NCBI GenBank assembly: GCA_013396915.1
Contig: VWZL01003403.1
Span: 1-64,000 of the forward strand
DNA length: 64,000 nucleotides
Origin: Stercorarius parasiticus
Lineage: Eukaryota > Chordata > Aves > Charadriiformes > Stercorariidae
Direction: 5' to 3'
The position numbers were made by a program, and so were the translations under genes. Within the stretch, counting starts at the first letter, position 1. The number at the start of each line of letters is the position of its first letter. Of this stretch, positions 49,200-59,740 are shown in pieces. The notes below the pieces were generated by a model. It was not told the DNA's origin and ran no database searches. It saw nothing but the letters and a program-made list of their open reading frames with translations.

Positions 49200-49228
49200 A
49201 ATATACAGTTTTGATTTAACTGTATATT
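49200..49228. repeat. Perfect 11-bp inverted repeat
   Basis: AATATACAGTT at 49200-49210 and AACTGTATATT at 49218-49228 are exact reverse complements around a 7-nt loop (TTGATTT). No flanking transposon features are evident. Confidence 0.9.
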
Positions 49229-50216
49229 AACACTACATATCAGTAATACAGAAAAAAAACCCCCTCAAAACAAGGGAAGAAAGACCTCTATTTTTTATAC
49301 AGAGTCTCCTTAGGAAAATGTACATCCAAAGTAGGTGATGAACTTGCCACCAGTAAAGTAACACATCGTTAATGCAAAGGTGCTCTCCTGACTATAATTA
49401 TTTATATTACCGGAAAGATTTAGTGGTCCACAATGTTAGATTCTGTGTTTGGGGAGCAATCTCGAATTACTCAGCTTAGGTTTCTATTGGATACTTTGGA
49501 TTGAGTGGATTTCGTTTCCTCAGAAGAAAAAAAAAGTTGTCATTCAGAACTTAAGTCCTAGTATTCTGCAGCCCTACTCACTCACTTCCCCTTGAATTAA
49601 TTCCTTCTCTGCCATACTTGTGCCCATTAGGTCAGATAAGAAAATGTCTATTAAGGAACATAGCAAGGCTACTGTAACGAAGCAGTGAGAAACTGAAATA
49701 CCGTAAAAGACTCTCTTTTACTCATATACATGCTTTTTTATAAACTAGAAATACATTGATTCATTGATTAGCATTAGGGATACAGGTCATTCTTGGAAAA
49801 CATAAAGAGGGAGTACAGCAATGGGAGAGAACTGGGGACAGAACACAGCGGTGTAAGACCTTGGGGCATCCAACTCCAACTCCTTGCCCCTTGCATAGGG
49901 GATAAGACTCGGACGGAGCTACAACTCAAATCTGGGCCACTAAATTATGTACAGGAGTCATTATGCCACTGCATTACATGCCAGCTTTAGCCTACTTCTA
50001 CTATTACTGGTTTCTGCTGTCATACAGTTACAAATTTAGTAGCTCAGAAGATTGTTTCATCGCAAAGCTCCTTTGAAAAATTAAATTAATGAAATGATGT
50101 TGATATTTTTTATCATAATAAACAAACACAGTGAATAAAAATCTGCATGGGAAATATATCGTGTTATCCATGGGCATGAAAAACTTAGAGGATAAAAGAT
50201 TAATACTACATCACAG

Positions 50217-50300
50217 TTGCACCATGCCTTTGTCCTAAGGATTTCAAAGTACTTTCTAAATTTGGATTCCATTATCCCCATTTTGCAGAGCATAATCCAC
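50217..50300 (+). repeat. Ancient repeat with MIR/L2-like 3' motif
   Basis: GTCCTAAGGATTTCAAAGTA, then TTCCATTATCCCCATTTTGC, is the familiar 'ggatctcaaagcactt..cattatccccattttacag' segment of old amniote interspersed repeats. It is short and diverged, and the family name is uncertain. Confidence 0.55.
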
Positions 50301-50884
50301 TATTACTTTGTGTGCTTCATAATTAATTGTCCATATATGCAACACAATTTCTTCAAATACAACAAGCCCTGGACTGACAGCATTTCTGTTCTTTTAAAAC
50401 CCAAATGCAAAACCTTACCTAATGTAAATATTTAGCGTGGGGCTAAGGGAAACAATATTGTCATGCTTAGATAATAAAAAATTCCGTTAGGACATGACGT
50501 GTGGAATATATATGGAATATACATGGCGATGAAGTTTTGACTTCAGGTAAGAATTCCAAAAGGTAATAATTTGACCATGCTACCTACCATTTAAAAATAT
50601 ATATAGCTCTTTTCTAACAAGGTGAATAAATGTTACCTGCAGCTGCATGAAATTAAGATATTAATTCAGTTGTGCCACGAAAGCATGTTCTTTATTTGAG
50701 ATGGCTTAGGACAAATTATCTGGACTTTGGCTCCTGCTCCAGAAGGCAGCAGGTCTCCCACACGCCCAGTGACAATGTCAGCCCTGCGTGGATGTCTCAG
50801 ATACAGCATCTACACACCCATCCCTTTCAGCAACTAAACCATTTCTTTAATCTGTATTTATTTTATTATAAAAGCCACAGCCAC

Positions 50885-51000
50885 AAATTGCAGCCCTCTG
50901 GCTCAGTTTTGGTCCAGACACAGACCTGCTATGTCATCTTGAGCGAGTATCCCAGCGTCTCCCTCAGGATTTGGCACATGAAATACGTGACGTTGTCTCC
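50885..51000 (+). repeat. Ancient CORE-SINE/MIR-like fragment
   Basis: ACAGACCTGCTATGTCATCT, then TGAGCGAGTATCCCAGCGTC and TCCCTCAGGATTT, parallels the MIR core 'gctgtgtgaccttgggcaagtcact..ctctgcctcag'. It is recognisable but strongly mutated. Confidence 0.45.
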
Positions 51001-51935
51001 AGATACAACCCATTGCCATGGGTGAGGTGGCAAACTGTGATCATTTCAGAAATGGAATTGTGTAACGATTGAATCCTGAAGGAATTACAAAAATGCTGCC
51101 TCAGTTACTGCCTTGGTGGATGTGAAGTCAGACAAGGGCTTTAGGACTTGTGTCGTGTCCTTCTCTTGCCAAAGACAACATAGAGTCATAATACAAACAG
51201 CTTCCAAAGCGAAGTACCGCAGGACACGGAGATGGCTGCAAAATGAGGGAAGATGATTGAAAAACTGAGATTTTCCTTGAAGACCAGTGAATAAACCAAA
51301 CGTTAATACAATCCCCCAAAACTCTGAGAGACAGAGAAACAAAGGACAAGTCTTTGAAGAGCAGGAACCTTCTGACCTCTGCATCTGCCAGAGATGGAGG
51401 CAGCGGATTGCAGAGAGCAAAGAATGACTCGAGTGAGATTTTCCAGAGCCCACCTTAGTAGCACAGACTGCTTCAGTGGGTGCAAGAACCAAAAACCCGC
51501 TAAACCACATGATCACAAATTGATTATTACATTTCATTCATTGTATTAAATAAGCTGAGACCATTATTTCTAGATTGCACTTCAGTTTGCCTGATTCTCT
51601 GTGTTTCTTGTATCTCCTAAAGTAAAAAAAAACCCCACCCTGTGTTTAAAAAAGTCACTACCCTGAGTATTGCTGTCTCATATAAAGCTTTATGTGCTTG
51701 CTTCAACTGTGACTTGTTCCCGAGGAGAATGAAAACCAAGAATTCTCTTTCGGTTGGAAAGGGAGTGATGTTCCCAGAAAACTGTGAGCAGGTTCAGGAG
51801 TAAGGAGCTATAGAGACCCAAGTCTCCAAAAAAGAGTATTCATTTATTCACAAAAATGGCTGAAATATCCCAAATCAAAGCAGTATTGGGGCTCTGCTCT
51901 GGTACAGAAAAAGCGTAGATGGAAAAGTGAAGAGA

Positions 51936-51954
51936 ATATATATATATATATATA
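51936..51954 (+). repeat. AT dinucleotide run at a contig end
   Basis: Alternating A and T runs directly into the N at 51955. The contig evidently ended in this microsatellite. Confidence 0.92.
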
Positions 51955-51955
51955 N
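51955..51955. other. Single-N contig join before the second 355-bp copy
   Basis: A lone N separates the AT run from the second copy of the 355-bp block, which starts at the very next base. Confidence 0.9.
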
Positions 51956-52310
51956 AGAACAGCTTTGAAAAGGGACAAAAGGAGGTAAATATAATACCTG
52001 GGGACATCCATTTATAGCAAGCTCAATGCTACGAGATGGAAAATGTTAAATAATCTGGAATATAGAAAAGAATAAATGAGAGTAAGATATTCTAATCCCT
52101 ATTCTTTTCCACTAGAATAACAAAAATTGTAGTTTTGCCCTTTTCCCTCTAGAGTGATTTCAGTCAGAGGTTACCATTCTGAGGAGATCTCTGAATGCAA
52201 GGTTGTATTTCTGAAATATGCCAATTCTCACTCTTTGTCCGTCTGAACACCAACACGGTGCTTAGAAGAAAACTGTACATATTTAATACCCGAGAACTGT
52301 AGGCTAGAAA
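51956..52310 (+). repeat. Second copy of the 355-bp identical duplication
   Basis: The sequence matches 45468-45822 without indel, and I saw no substitutions. It starts abruptly at the N and continues into a longer poly-A run (52308-52325) and new sequence. It is most likely the same genomic segment represented twice. Confidence 0.97.
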
Positions 52311-52888
52311 AAAAAAAAAAAAAAAGGATAGATTGCTGTATTTGTACTCTGAAAGCTTGTCTTTCTTATCTAACTGTTATTAAACCAATCTGACAGTTAT
52401 ACGATATACACAAATATGATTGGGATCATGATTTCCCTCATGATTTCCCAAAAACAAATATGCAAAAAAAAAGCAGTACAGGCAACCTGGGTTTCACCAG
52501 AGGCCTCTCCCAGACATCAAACTGAAAAGAGACAGCCACAGAGCAGAGAACTTCATGACGACGGGCGTTCAGAGGGCTTCCAGCAAAACCAGAGCAGGGA
52601 TGAAAATTCAGAATTAATTTATACTGCACAAACACTTCTAAGTCCACCAAAGCTAATAAAGGGCTCTAAAAATGCCCAAGCAACCTGTTTCCTGCAAAAG
52701 TCTCTAACAGAAGCAAATTGTGTGAGTGGATAAGAGCATAAAAAGATAAAATCTTGACAATTTATAGATCTAGAGAATGCTGGGGAAAAGTAAGTAGACA
52801 TTCGGTGTAGCGTGATGAAAGACCAACGACTTAATGGCCTGCATATTAAATAATTAATTATTTATATAGACTAGGGATATTATATATG

Positions 52889-53107
52889 TGATATTAGGAA
52901 GAAATTTTTCACTGTGAGGGTGGTGAGCCCCTGGCCCAGGTTGCCCAGAGAAGCTGTGGCTGCCCCATCCCTGGAGGGGTTCAAGGCCAGGTTGGACGGG
53001 GCTTGGAGCAACCTGGTCTGGTGGGAGGTGTCCCTGCCCAGGGCAGGGCGTTGGAACTGGATGGTCTTTAAGGTCCCTTTCAACCTAACCATTCTGTGAT
53101 TCTATGA
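52889..53107 (+). mobile_element. CR1 LINE tail (about 220 bp)
   Basis: The sense copy starts GATATTAGGAAGAAATTTTT, then CACTGTGAGGGTGGTGAGCC, CAGAGAAGCTGTGGCTGCCC and GGGGTTCAAGGCCAGGTTGG. It ends GGTCCCTTTCAACCTAACC plus ATTCTGTGATTCTATGA. It belongs to the same subfamily as 49-488 and 37381-37520, with few changes. Confidence 0.95.
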
Positions 53108-53340
53108 CAACAAAGTGAGTTTGAATGCAGATTGGATTGGCAGGCAAGATAATGCCAGGACACTGCAGAGAACTCACTGGAAGCAGGTTCAATACCGTAC
53201 AACTTAAGGTTAATCAAGGAAATGTAGTTGCCATCTAAGGGGTGCACTTATATTCCCTGCCTCCCAAAGAATCCATCTCTGATGAGCAGAAACCATAGTG
53301 CTCTCGTACCTGGTCTGACCTTTGACATCACCATCCCTGA

Positions 53341-53497
53341 GTCACCATCCCTAGAGGTATTTAAGAAATGTCTAGATTTGGCACTTCAGGGCATGCTCTA
53401 GTGACAGAGATTGTAGGGGGGGTTTTTGTGTGTGTCTGGTTGGACTCGATGATCTCAAAGGTCCTTTCCAACCTTGAAGATTCTATGATTCTATGAT
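53341..53497 (+). mobile_element. Older CR1 tail
   Basis: TCACCATCCCTAGAGGTATT, then TAAGAAATGTCTAGATTTGG and GGTTGGACTCGATGATCTCA, runs through AGGTCCTTTCCAACCTTGAA to GATTCTATGATTCTATGAT. This 'TATTTAAGAAATGTCTAGAT' variant marks another CR1 subfamily, in the same orientation as the copy 230 bp to its left. Confidence 0.92.
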
Positions 53498-53837
53498 CAC
53501 AAAGCATTTTGACAAATGATGTCATAGCCTACAGCCTGGTAATCAGGATAGTGTGAAGACCAAGTCAGCCGAGCTCTTCTGGCGTTACTAATCAGGTGGC
53601 TCAGGGCAGCTCTTCATCCACCATGAGGGAACCATAAATTGTTCTCCATAAACTGGTGTTGAGGCACACTTAGGAAAATGTTTGATTTTCTTCAGTCATG
53701 AAGATAAAACCGGTGACACTGGCGAGGGGTTCTTTGCAATCACAGCTCCTCTGGGGGACCCTACTGAGTGTACAATAGAGCAATGGGTTGTCCTTCTGCT
53801 AGAAAATAACACCTCCTCCCTTTCCTGCCTTATTTCA

Positions 53838-53935
53838 TTATTATACTACCTGGATGTTACATTGCAAATTGTAGCTGCCATCTCACTGGGCAAGGTGCTG
53901 TATAAATACAGAGTAAGAGACAGCCCTGCCTCCCG
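53838..53935 (+). repeat. Ancient amniote repeat fragment
   Basis: GGGCAAGGTGCTGTATAAAT, then ACAGAGTAAGAGACAGCCCT and GCCTCCCGCTGAA, matches a widespread old sauropsid repeat segment ('gcgctgtacaaacacagagtaagagacagtccctgcc'). The preceding TTATACTACCTGGATGTTAC fits its upstream part. Confidence 0.6.
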
Positions 53936-55378
53936 CTGAAACTTCTGGAAAGAATTAACAGTTCCTTGATTGCAAGCTTATTTTGCCCAACCATCCTCGT
54001 GAAGGTCCCTGCAATGAGAACAGGCAGCTTGTTCTATTGCCGGCACCATCTGAGGCTACATGAACGTTTTAGAATATCTCATTTGTGATTATGGTAAGTG
54101 GAATTCTTCGTTCCTAGAATCTCACCCTGAGCATCAAACCCCGCTTAGTGATGACAAGCATCTTCTTAAGGACACTGTGAAAAATGTGCTACACAGTGTC
54201 ATAAGTTTCACAAAGACCATTAACCGCTGGAAACAGATCAAACGACAGCTAATATATTTCTACAGCTGCATGACCCATATTTGAGATCAGGTTTATAAAA
54301 TAAAGGCAAGTAGATCAATCATTAGCCTTTAATAAATCTTTACAGAGATTTCACTTTTTTGTGGAAACCTTTTAGACATTATTAATTCTCACCCCAATTT
54401 TAATGAATGGCTGTGCCAATGCTTAACCTCAAGAAGTCACGGAAAATGAATTATTACCGATGATTAATTATGCTATAATAGGCCAATAAGAGCAACCTTT
54501 ATTTCAGCCACTGATAAAATTAATTAAAATTGACTCCAGTAAATAGTGTACTGTTTATACTGCTACTTACAAATAACAGAAAATATTTTTGCTTTTTTTT
54601 CTAAAATGTAAATATTATACTTCACATTAGACCAGTGAAAGCATTCACCTCCTGCTTAGACCTAATGAACATTCATTGTACTTGACTATCCATTATTTCT
54701 ATTCAACCAGTCACAAATCAAGAGTTTTAAATTACAGGTCACTTGTATCCTTTCTAAAATTCCCATTTGAATGGGAGCATTTAAGAAAAGCAAAGAAAGG
54801 ATTTTAATTCAAGTGAAACCAGTATTCCTTGACATTAATTCATCCAAAAAGAAATATCTAATTTGGATGCCCAAAAGTACTCAGAAGACAGTGAGGAAAA
54901 AAAGTAATTGTTAATCTATTACGAAAAAAAAAATACCAAAACTCAAGGAAGTAATGTATTCAAATAACGTTAATCACTGTGCTCACATTTATGTTTATTG
55001 TACAGTACCTACTACTGTGAGATCTATTTGAATTTAATAACACCAAATCTGGCAAAACGAGGGGCACAAATTTCTTTCTCACAGATACCACTCCTTGGAG
55101 ATCTATTTTTCTCATTTTGAGAGGAGCTTCAGTCCTTCTAAGAGAAAGAGGCGTGGGAAGATCCTGTGGCCAAAAGTTGAGGTTACATAAATTCAACTTG
55201 TAATAAATTGCAGTTTCTTAACACTGAGGGATAAATGCTTGACATTATTTATGTTCTGAAGATATTTTTAAGTCAAGTTTGTGTGCTCAGTTCTACAGTC
55301 TGCAGATGCAAGAGGCCAGCAGGGATGGTCATGGTGATCGTCCACAGCACCAGAATCTGAATCTATGGCTCTGTCCAT

Positions 55379-56085
55379 CATAGAATCATAGAATGTGTTG
55401 GGTTGGAAGGGAGCTTTAAAGGCCATCTAGTCCAACCCCCCTGCAGTGAGCAGGGACATCTTCAACTAGATCAGGTTGCTCAGAGCCTCATCCAGCCTGG
55501 CCTTGAACGTCTCCAGCGATGGGGCCTCCACCACCTCTCTGGGCAACCTGGGCCAGTGTCTCACCACCCTCACTGCAAAGAATTTCTTCCTGATGTCTAA
55601 TCTAAACCTGCCCTGCTCTAGTTTAAAACCATTGCCCCCCATCCTATTGCTACATACCCTTGCAAACAGCCCCTCCCCAGCTTTCCTGTGGGCCCCCTTC
55701 AGGTACTGGAAGGCTGCTATAAGGTCCCCCCGCAACCTTCTCTTCTCCAGGCTGAAGAACCCCAACTCTCTCAGCCTGTCTTCATAGGAGAGATGCTCCA
55801 GCCCTTGGATCATCTTCGTGGCCCTTCTCTGGACCCACTCCAACAGGTCCATGTCCTTCTTGTGCTGAGGGCTCCAGAGCTGGACACAGTACTCCAGGTG
55901 GGGTCTCACGCGAGCAGAACAGAGGGGGAGAATCACCTCTCTGGATCTGCCGGCCACCGTTCTTTTGATGCAGCCCAGGATGCGATTGGCCTTCTGGGCT
56001 GCAAGCACACATTGTTGTTTCATGCCCAGCTTTTCATCCACGAGTACCCCCAAGTCATTCGTTCCCTTCACAAGCTTTACTGAGA
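55379..56085 (-). mobile_element. CR1 LINE with an uninterrupted ORF2 C-terminal segment
   Basis: This is the best preserved copy. It starts at 55379 with CATAGAATCATAGAATGTGT (antisense tail). Upstream of the ORF2 stop (TAG read from 55468 down to 55466) the reading frame is open for about 200 codons of ORF2 C-terminal sequence. Recognisable segments in order are [89 protein letters not shown] and [19 protein letters not shown]. The frame remains open past the element to 56194, but that part is not CR1-like. The reverse transcriptase core and endonuclease are absent, so the element cannot move by itself. Confidence 0.95.
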
Positions 56086-56580
56086 AGATCACTTCCATAA
56101 TGCTCAGCACTCGTAATAGTTTCCAGCTCTCATTAAAACAGTAACTATAGTCAACTCTTACACTTTGGAGCTTCGACTGCTCCGAAAGCAACATCCCTCA
56201 TGTCCCCCTCTATCACTAGCCAGAGGTATTCTCTGTCTTTCTTCCATTTTTGCCTTCCACTGAAGCACAGATTCCCCAACAGTGAGGACAGGATGGGCCG
56301 GTACTCTGTGTCTGGCTTACATGGTCCACACTGCAGATGAAAGAATGGGAGGAGATGTTTCTCCATGTCAGATGGACAATTAATGTGTTTTGCTCTTTCC
56401 CCTTCATCTCCCCCTTTTTCTGCAGGAAAGTGAAGAGCTTTCCCCTGGGGTCATCTAAGAGTATTTAGTGAAATCTTCTGCCACCGCCGAGGCCTTGTAT
56501 GTTGACAGCACTTTTCCGTTGATGGCTTCTTGTATATGGGCACATAGCACTACAGTTATCTGAGCATCAATGTGGAAATA

Positions 56581-56668
56581 TAGAATCATAGAATAGAATC
56601 ACAGAATGGTTTAGGTTGGAAAGGACTTTAAAGATCATCTAGTTCTAACCCCCTGCCATGGACAAACT
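56581..56668 (-). mobile_element. CR1 tail fragment (about 88 bp)
   Basis: TAGAATCATAGAATAGAATC, then ACAGAATGGTTTAGGTTGGA and AAGATCATCTAGTTCTAACC, is an antisense CR1 3' end. It is truncated shortly after the CCCCCTGCCATGGAC segment. The tail carries three to four GAATCATA-type units. Confidence 0.93.
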
Positions 56669-57034
56669 GTAGAAGTGTGCCATAGCTTGAAGATCAGGTT
56701 ATTTGGTGGGCCCTTTAACCATTAAGTGTGTGAAACTGTAATTACACATAAGATGACACTGACATTAGCATTTTGGTTTTTTTCTGCATGAAGGCCAAAT
56801 TGCTGGCCAGTTCAAGGATGTTGAGAAACTAAGCAGGTCCATGGAAAGCTACCAACATGGGCAAGGGGCCTACACACACGACCTGCAGGAAGCTGAGTCT
56901 GTCAAAGAGGACGCTGAAGGGGAAGCTAATTCCAACCTAAAATATTTGATGGGAAGTTACAGCGATGATGTAAACAAAGCCTTCTCTCTTCAGCAGTGAT
57001 AGACAGTATAGCATGTGGCAATGGCCATAAGCTG

Positions 57035-57266
57035 CAACCTGGAAGGTTCAAACTGGACATTAGGAGGACCTTTGTCACCAGGAGGCCAGTGCTACAGTGG
57101 AGCACACTACATTGTACACTTCCATAACCTCCATCCTTGGAGCTTTTCCTGACCTAGCCAGACGAAGCCACAGATGACCTGATTGAGTGTTGAAGATGGT
57201 CCTGCTTTAGACGAGAGTTTGAAGTAAAGACTTCCACACGTCCCTTCCAACCAGCATTTCTATGAC
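57035..57266 (+). mobile_element. Diverged CR1 tail
   Basis: The sense copy starts CCTGGAAGGTTCAAACTGGA, then CATTAGGAGGACCTTTGTCA, TCCATCCTTGGAGCTTTTCC and GAAGCCACAGATGACCTGAT. It ends CGTCCCTTCCAACCAGCATT TCTATGA. This is the 'GCTGACCTGAT..CCAGCATTTCTATGA' CR1 subfamily. It has one tail unit only and is older than its neighbours. Confidence 0.87.
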
Positions 57267-59584
57267 TTGACACCTTGACAATAAATACGGTCATAAATTA
57301 CAGCTGGTTCTATTCTCCATTTTAAATTTATAGACTCATTCTGGATGACACAGCACAGTTTGAATGTACAAAGAAACTTCGCCCTCCATTACCTTTAGCA
57401 GAAGTTAAGACTATGCTTGTAGTAGAAAATTAAATAGTACCAGAGAAGATTCCCAGGTACTGGGATTAGATCTCTTCAACTGCACATTGTTGGAATGGTC
57501 ATCCCTATGGCATTGGGTCATACTGTTAATGTCTCTCTCCTCTCCCTACATGTGTGTATATGTATACATTTGCACGTATATAATTACTGAGTTGGGAAAT
57601 AAGTAAGGACCACCTGAACCCTCCCCAAAAAAGGAGTTTGAGGGAGTGATGGATTCCCTGTATTATAGGTCGCACTTGAGCTAGCACACACTTTTTCAGT
57701 ACCTATAATGATGGTAGGATCAGAAATGTGTGTCATTGGAGGATGCATGGGTATATATACTCATCGAAAAGGAACCTCTGCTATACATTTTATCTTTTCC
57801 TAAGCCTGATAGAAGTCTCGACTCCACTATGCCCTGGACCAGCTGTTATCATTCACACGAGAGACTCTCCTTTATAAATGCACTGATCTTGTATATCAAA
57901 TGCAGTCTTAAAGAAGGGATTAAAAATAAAAAAAAAAAGACTTCCATTTAGCAAGCTTATATTAAAAATTAAAAGATGTTAATAAATACTGTGTCTATAA
58001 GCTGGTCTAAACCTATCTAAAATGCCCCACAGTGAAGTCTTACATCAGTTATTATTGAAACATTAAATGCTTTTCTTACAGGCTTACAGCAATCAATTTA
58101 ACTTTCAGTCATCTTGTACCCATATGTGCTGCTCCTGTTGATGAAATGGCTATTAATAAAGGAATAGATGGCTATGAATTAAAGCAAGCTCTACTTAATC
58201 ACATTAATCCAGAGTATGTTAAAGGCTTCAATTTTCTAAATAATTTTGGGCTTAATGCCTCTGAGATGGGCAGACTGCTCTATTGATGCAGCATCTGGTC
58301 CAATTTAAGCTGCATTGTGAAGGAGGAATTGTTAGGCCCTTGCAAAAATAAGGAAGACTGACAGTTTTAGGGATGCAACCAAAACTGCTACAGCTGAGAC
58401 AAAAGATACTGCAAGATATTGAAAAAGACCTACAACAATTAAAAGGCAGCCCACTGCTCTGCAAATGCAACTCTACTGTTCAGTGAATTGTATATGATTA
58501 ACTTACTCTTACTGATGGGATGAGTACTCCATACACTTAACCATCACTGTATTTTCCAGTCATTGAACATCCAACAGCTGCTGCTGTGAAATATGTTCAC
58601 TTACCCATTACATTGGGTTACCAATTAGAGAGGAATTATTTAAAAGGGAATGGCACAACCACTAACACTGTCCTTGCATAAGCAGTAATTTCTGCCTTCA
58701 GGGTTTGTTTTTTTTTTTCCCCCGAGCGTTTTTTTATTATTATTATTTTGGTTGTGTCAACGTAGTAGTTTTACAATGAAATAAGATTTACCTCGGCTCG
58801 TAGCACTGAAATACTGCTGCATTCAATTAAGGGGATGCAGAAAAAGAGTTTTAAATAATTCTGAGGGAATAAAAACCTTCATAGGAGAATTAAGTTTTTT
58901 TAGAACATTTCTGCAGGAGCTTTTTTAAAACCCAATCTTCATAGAAGGTCTTCAATGAAGGAGACAGTATGTTACAGCCCATACACTGGAAAAAAAAAAT
59001 ATTACCTTTGCTATTACTTCTTTGTTATATTTAATATGTCAAAATTACAAACGTTTTAGGGGCAGATCTTTTTGTCAGTAACTGCATTATAAATGAAAAC
59101 CGTAACTCCAATGAATTTAGTGCACATGCATTGCATGTGAATGAAGCCATCAAGTCGCATTCTGCAGAGCTGTAAAAATCTCTGTCTGAAAGCTTATTTC
59201 AATTAAAAGTAATGCTTTCATGACATAAACAGAGCAGGTTTGGGGGGCAAACATAGCATATAGTATGTATTATCACATATTGTAAAATTTGGACAATTAT
59301 AAAGTGCCCGAAGAAGATTTCTATGATACGCTACAGTATCTACCTCTGCATCCTACAGGACTAGAAAGGAATCAGAATTCTAAAATGGAGATTAAAAATT
59401 ATGTTTAATGTAAAATGTTCAGATTTCCTTTTCAGCTGACTAAAACAATTTAGAGATATAAATACCTAAATATATCAGTTGAAATTCTCTATAACTACAG
59501 GAGATAAAAAACTTTAGGTTTTGCTTTGTTACCTATGCTTTCCTCCAACACTCAGTACCAGAAATATCCACACAGCTGTAGATT
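57267..59584. other. Intron stretch, nothing recognised
   Basis: The sequence is AT-rich. It includes a T-rich/ATT-rich low-complexity stretch around 58706-58748 and a short A run near 57930. I see no exon, RNA gene or named repeat. Confidence 0.5.
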
Positions 59585-59740
59585 TCAAAGGGCTTTATAA
59601 GATAAGATAAAGTATCTCCTTTTTTATAAATGAGGACGATAGCCAGGAAGAGCTGAAGGTCATCCAAGTCAACCTTGGAGCCAGGAATAGAAGGAAATCA
59701 GCTGAGTCTCAAGGTACCAGCCCAGCTGAGGCGCTCCTCC
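59585..59740 (+). repeat. Ancient MIR/L2-like repeat fragment
   Basis: AAAGGGCTTTATAAGATAAG, ATAAATGAGGACGATAGCCA, then GAAGGTCATCCAAGTCAACC, GGAGCCAGGAATAGAAGGAA and AGTCTCAAGGTACCAGCCCA, follows the order 'aaagcgctttacaaa..cagatgaggaaact..aaggtcacccagc..agagccaggaatagaac..gtctcctgagtcccagcc' of old amniote repeats. It is recognisable along its length but much mutated. Confidence 0.6.

Noticed and set aside
51085..51537. 150-codon minus-strand open frame
   Set aside because: No MsrA or other known motif; overlapping frames in the same stretch are also open. It lacks flanking splice signals that would keep the MSRA phase.
45252..52325. Segmental duplication as a biological event
   Set aside because: The sequence alone cannot exclude it, but exact ends at single-N joins, identity of the copies and low-complexity contig ends favour an assembly artefact.
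55466..56194. 242-codon minus-strand frame as a host gene
   Set aside because: It is the C-terminal part of CR1 ORF2, recognisable along most of its length, with a non-homologous upstream extension. It belongs to the mobile element.
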